Under the pieces are notes generated by a model. That model searched no databases and was not told the DNA's origin. It saw nothing but the letters and a program-made list of their open reading frames with translations. Position numbers and translations under genes: made by a program. A stretch of DNA of 64,000 nucleotides from Planctomyces sp. SH-PL14 (lineage in GTDB: Bacteria > Planctomycetota > Planctomycetia > Planctomycetales > Planctomycetaceae), in NCBI RefSeq assembly GCF_001610835.1, contig NZ_CP011270.1, positions 1,426,001-1,490,000 on the forward strand, given 5' to 3'. Shown here piece by piece: positions 62,138 through 64,000 of the stretch; position 1 is the first letter of the stretch, and every line of letters starts with the position of its first letter.

Positions 62138-64000
62138 TTTTTAGCCCCCCCATCACAGGCGACAGCTCGAGAGACCGGACAATATCGGCGATATCGTTTT
62201 CCGTTCCTTCAGTTCCGACGACGGCACTGCTGGCAATAACCCGCTTGCGGGCCGTTCGCTGGTCGATCACTTCCTCAACTGTGCCCGGATGAAACAGTCG
62301 ATGGACCGTTACGGGTCTTGTCTGCCCACGCCTGTATGCACGGGCCGTTGCCTGATCTTCGAGAGCGGGGTTCCATTCCAGGTTGAAATGTACGACGTGG
62401 TTTGCGGCGGTGATGTTAAGGCCTGTCCCGGCGGCCTTGGGATTCAGAATCAGACCAGCCGATGTCGTGATCTGGCCGAAACGGTCCACAGTTGGTTGCC
62501 GGTCAGTGACAGGAGTTCGGCCGTCGATGATCGTGAACGGAAGCTTGTATCTTCGATGCAGGTCCTCAGCGAGTATGTCAGCCATCCTCGTGTATGACGT
62601 AAAGATCAGCACCTTCTCACCGTCGAGGAAGACCTCGTCGAGAATTTCCAGCAAGCGGGCGTACTTTGAACTATGAGGTAAGGGGTCACCGGTTTCGTCA
62701 CTCAGCAGGAAGGGGTGAGTGCAAAACATCCGCAGCTTCGTCAAGGCGACGAGCGACGCCATTTTCCCGTATTCTGCGACCACTTCGTGACGGATTTCGT
62801 CGTAGCGATGTGCTGCCTCGTCGGACAATTGGATCGCTTGGGGAATGTCGATGCGGTCGGGCAGGTCCTTTGCCACGTCGGCTACAAGGCGTCGCAGGAT
62901 CAGCGGACTCACCAGAGGCTCAAGCTCCGAGGCGTGATCCTCGTCGTCAAGGTAATGCGCCTCGAATTGATTTAAAGGGCCGAGAAGACCTGGAACAGCG
63001 AAGTCCATCAGCGACCACAGATCGCGGAGACGGTTCTCGACAGGCGTTCCAGAAACCGCAACTGCCATCCTTCGCGGTAGAGTCTTCAGCGTGACAGTAC
63101 GTTGCGCGTCTGGCGTCTTGATGGCCTGAGCTTCATCAAGAACGACAATATTCCATCCGACCATCTCCATGATCGAGATGTCACGCATCGCTGTGTCGTA
63201 CGACGCAATGACGACATCGAATTTCTGGAGGTTCCGAGGGAATCCGGTTCGTTCGCGGCCCTGATGAAGAAGCACGGCCAGTGCGGGCGCAAACCGGTTG
63301 AGTTCTCGACGCCAGTTCTCGAGCAACGTAGCTGGAGCGACCACGAGCGAGGGCGCCCCACGAGTCTTGGACTCGCGGAGGAGGAGTGCGATGATCTGGA
63401 GTGTTTTGCCAAGGCCCATCTGGTCGGCCAGGATGCACCCCAGTCCCTCGTCAGCGATCCGGCTGAGCCACTGGAAGCCCGTTTCCTGATAAGGGTAGAG
63501 ATCGGCCTTTAGCCCCTCGGGAATACTTTCGGACCCGGATGGTCGCTCTTCCGCCTCGTCTTCGGAGTCGACTATCTTCACAAGGCTCGAATTGAGCCCG
63601 CGGAGGTCAAGATATTGCCGGAGGGTGAGTCGCCCCGGAGCCATTACGCGTACTGACGAGAGAAGGTCCCTGATTGCCTCAATCGACTCTGGTGGAAGGG
63701 GATACCAGTCCGTGCCGACAAGGAGCTGATCGCCGTCCAGAACCTGAAGAAGCTGGATTGGCTTGCCGCCATCGTAGACGCGTACGCAACATGACGGGTG
63801 CCCGGTCAACGGATCGGACGGCGGGGCGATCTCAATGGAAATGTCAGCCGGAAATCGACGGATGGCCAGATCGGGGAGCGCTTCTGACGGGGGGCGGGAA
63901 ATTTCTTCACCGCGAATGGTCAGACGGCCCTTGAACTCGGCCCGCGTGATTTCGGAGGCGGTTGGAGCCACGACACCGCCTGACGGCAGGCGAAGCATCA
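62127..64000 (-). CDS. SNF2-family helicase (5' end outside window)
   Basis: At least 623 residues; the frame remains open at the right edge and SNF2 proteins are usually longer, so it is probably partial. Motif I ILADQMGLGKTLQIIALLL, Ia LVVAPATLLENWRREL, II IVVLDEAQAIKT, III AVSGTPVENRL, IV-VI KVLIFTSYTRMADILA, LNPKAAGTGLNITAAN and ATARAYRRGQTRPVTVHRL. It would translocate along double-stranded DNA with ATP. It is first gene of the operon visible, overlapping the EcoRII-N-like gene. Confidence 0.92.
   Translation of the reverse strand, partial: MLRLPSGGVVAPTASEITRAEFKGRLTIRGEEISRPPSEALPDLAIRRFPADISIEIAPPSDPLTGHPSCCVRVYDGGKPIQLLQVLDGDQLLVGTDWYPLPPESIEAIRDLLSSVRVMAPGRLTLRQYLDLRGLNSSLVKIVDSEDEAEERPSGSESIPEGLKADLYPYQETGFQWLSRIADEGLGCILADQMGLGKTLQIIALLLRESKTRGAPSLVVAPATLLENWRRELNRFAPALAVLLHQGRERTGFPRNLQKFDVVIASYDTAMRDISIMEMVGWNIVVLDEAQAIKTPDAQRTVTLKTLPRRMAVAVSGTPVENRLRDLWSLMDFAVPGLLGPLNQFEAHYLDDEDHASELEPLVSPLILRRLVADVAKDLPDRIDIPQAIQLSDEAAHRYDEIRHEVVAEYGKMASLVALTKLRMFCTHPFLLSDETGDPLPHSSKYARLLEILDEVFLDGEKVLIFTSYTRMADILAEDLHRRYKLPFTIIDGRTPVTDRQPTVDRFGQITTSAGLILNPKAAGTGLNITAANHVVHFNLEWNPALEDQATARAYRRGQTRPVTVHRLFHPGTVEEVIDQRTARKRVIASSAVVGTEGTENDIADIVRSLELSPVMGGLKNAN

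Overview
The window looks like a chromosomal stretch of a GC-rich member of the Planctomycetota. The lineage call rests on a DUF1559 prepilin-like protein next to a small transthyretin-like lipoprotein, a DUF1570 protein, an ECF sigma factor paired with a very large Ser/Thr kinase, GYF-type membrane proteins and very long hybrid histidine kinases. No 16S or other phylogenetic marker is present, so this is inference from gene families.

Layout. (a) 1-3.0 kb, minus strand: two TPM-domain membrane proteins, a VOC protein and a DUF1570 protein. (b) 3.07-11.6 kb: a tRNA-Ser(CGA) followed by an integrative region with a tyrosine integrase, a degenerate resolvase-like protein and a large serine recombinase, then a Ycf46-like ATPase with degraded catalytic motifs and three consecutive GYF-like membrane proteins. 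(c) 11.6-20.3 kb: a DNA-damage cluster. imuA-imuB-dnaE2-xseA-xseB form one overlapping or closely spaced minus-strand operon, and an SRAP/HMCES abasic-site protein diverges from it. (d) 20.3-24.5 kb: a dispersed repeat, an intact IS5-like element, a lipoprotein/DUF1559 pair, a NarL/LuxR regulator and a small membrane protein. (e) 24.9-38.6 kb: a signalling block of two divergent giant hybrid histidine kinases and two more NarL-type regulators, with an enlarged CsrA-like protein, a DUF1003 protein and small proteins.

(f) 38.7-55.6 kb: a heavily rearranged region. A treZ pseudogene is cut by an IS21-family element (2,538 bp). A second copy of the same element splits a serine recombinase that belongs to a rep-small protein-recombinase element. 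The distal end of that recombinase reads into a tRNA-Pro 3' half, which marks an attachment site. A secreted protein, the giant Ser/Thr kinase and its sigma factor lie between the two IS21 copies.

(g) 55.6-64 kb: an ECF sigma/acidic protein/ImmA-IrrE metallopeptidase operon and a lamin-tail-like protein. These are followed by a minus-strand operon encoding a SNF2 helicase (cut by the window edge), an EcoRII-N-like B3 DNA-binding protein, a MORC/Hsp90-type GHKL ATPase, an HNH endonuclease, a helical protein with an Rx4H motif and a small protein. This last operon is the best candidate for a little-described defence or restriction-like system.

All family assignments come from reading motifs by eye; no database search was run.
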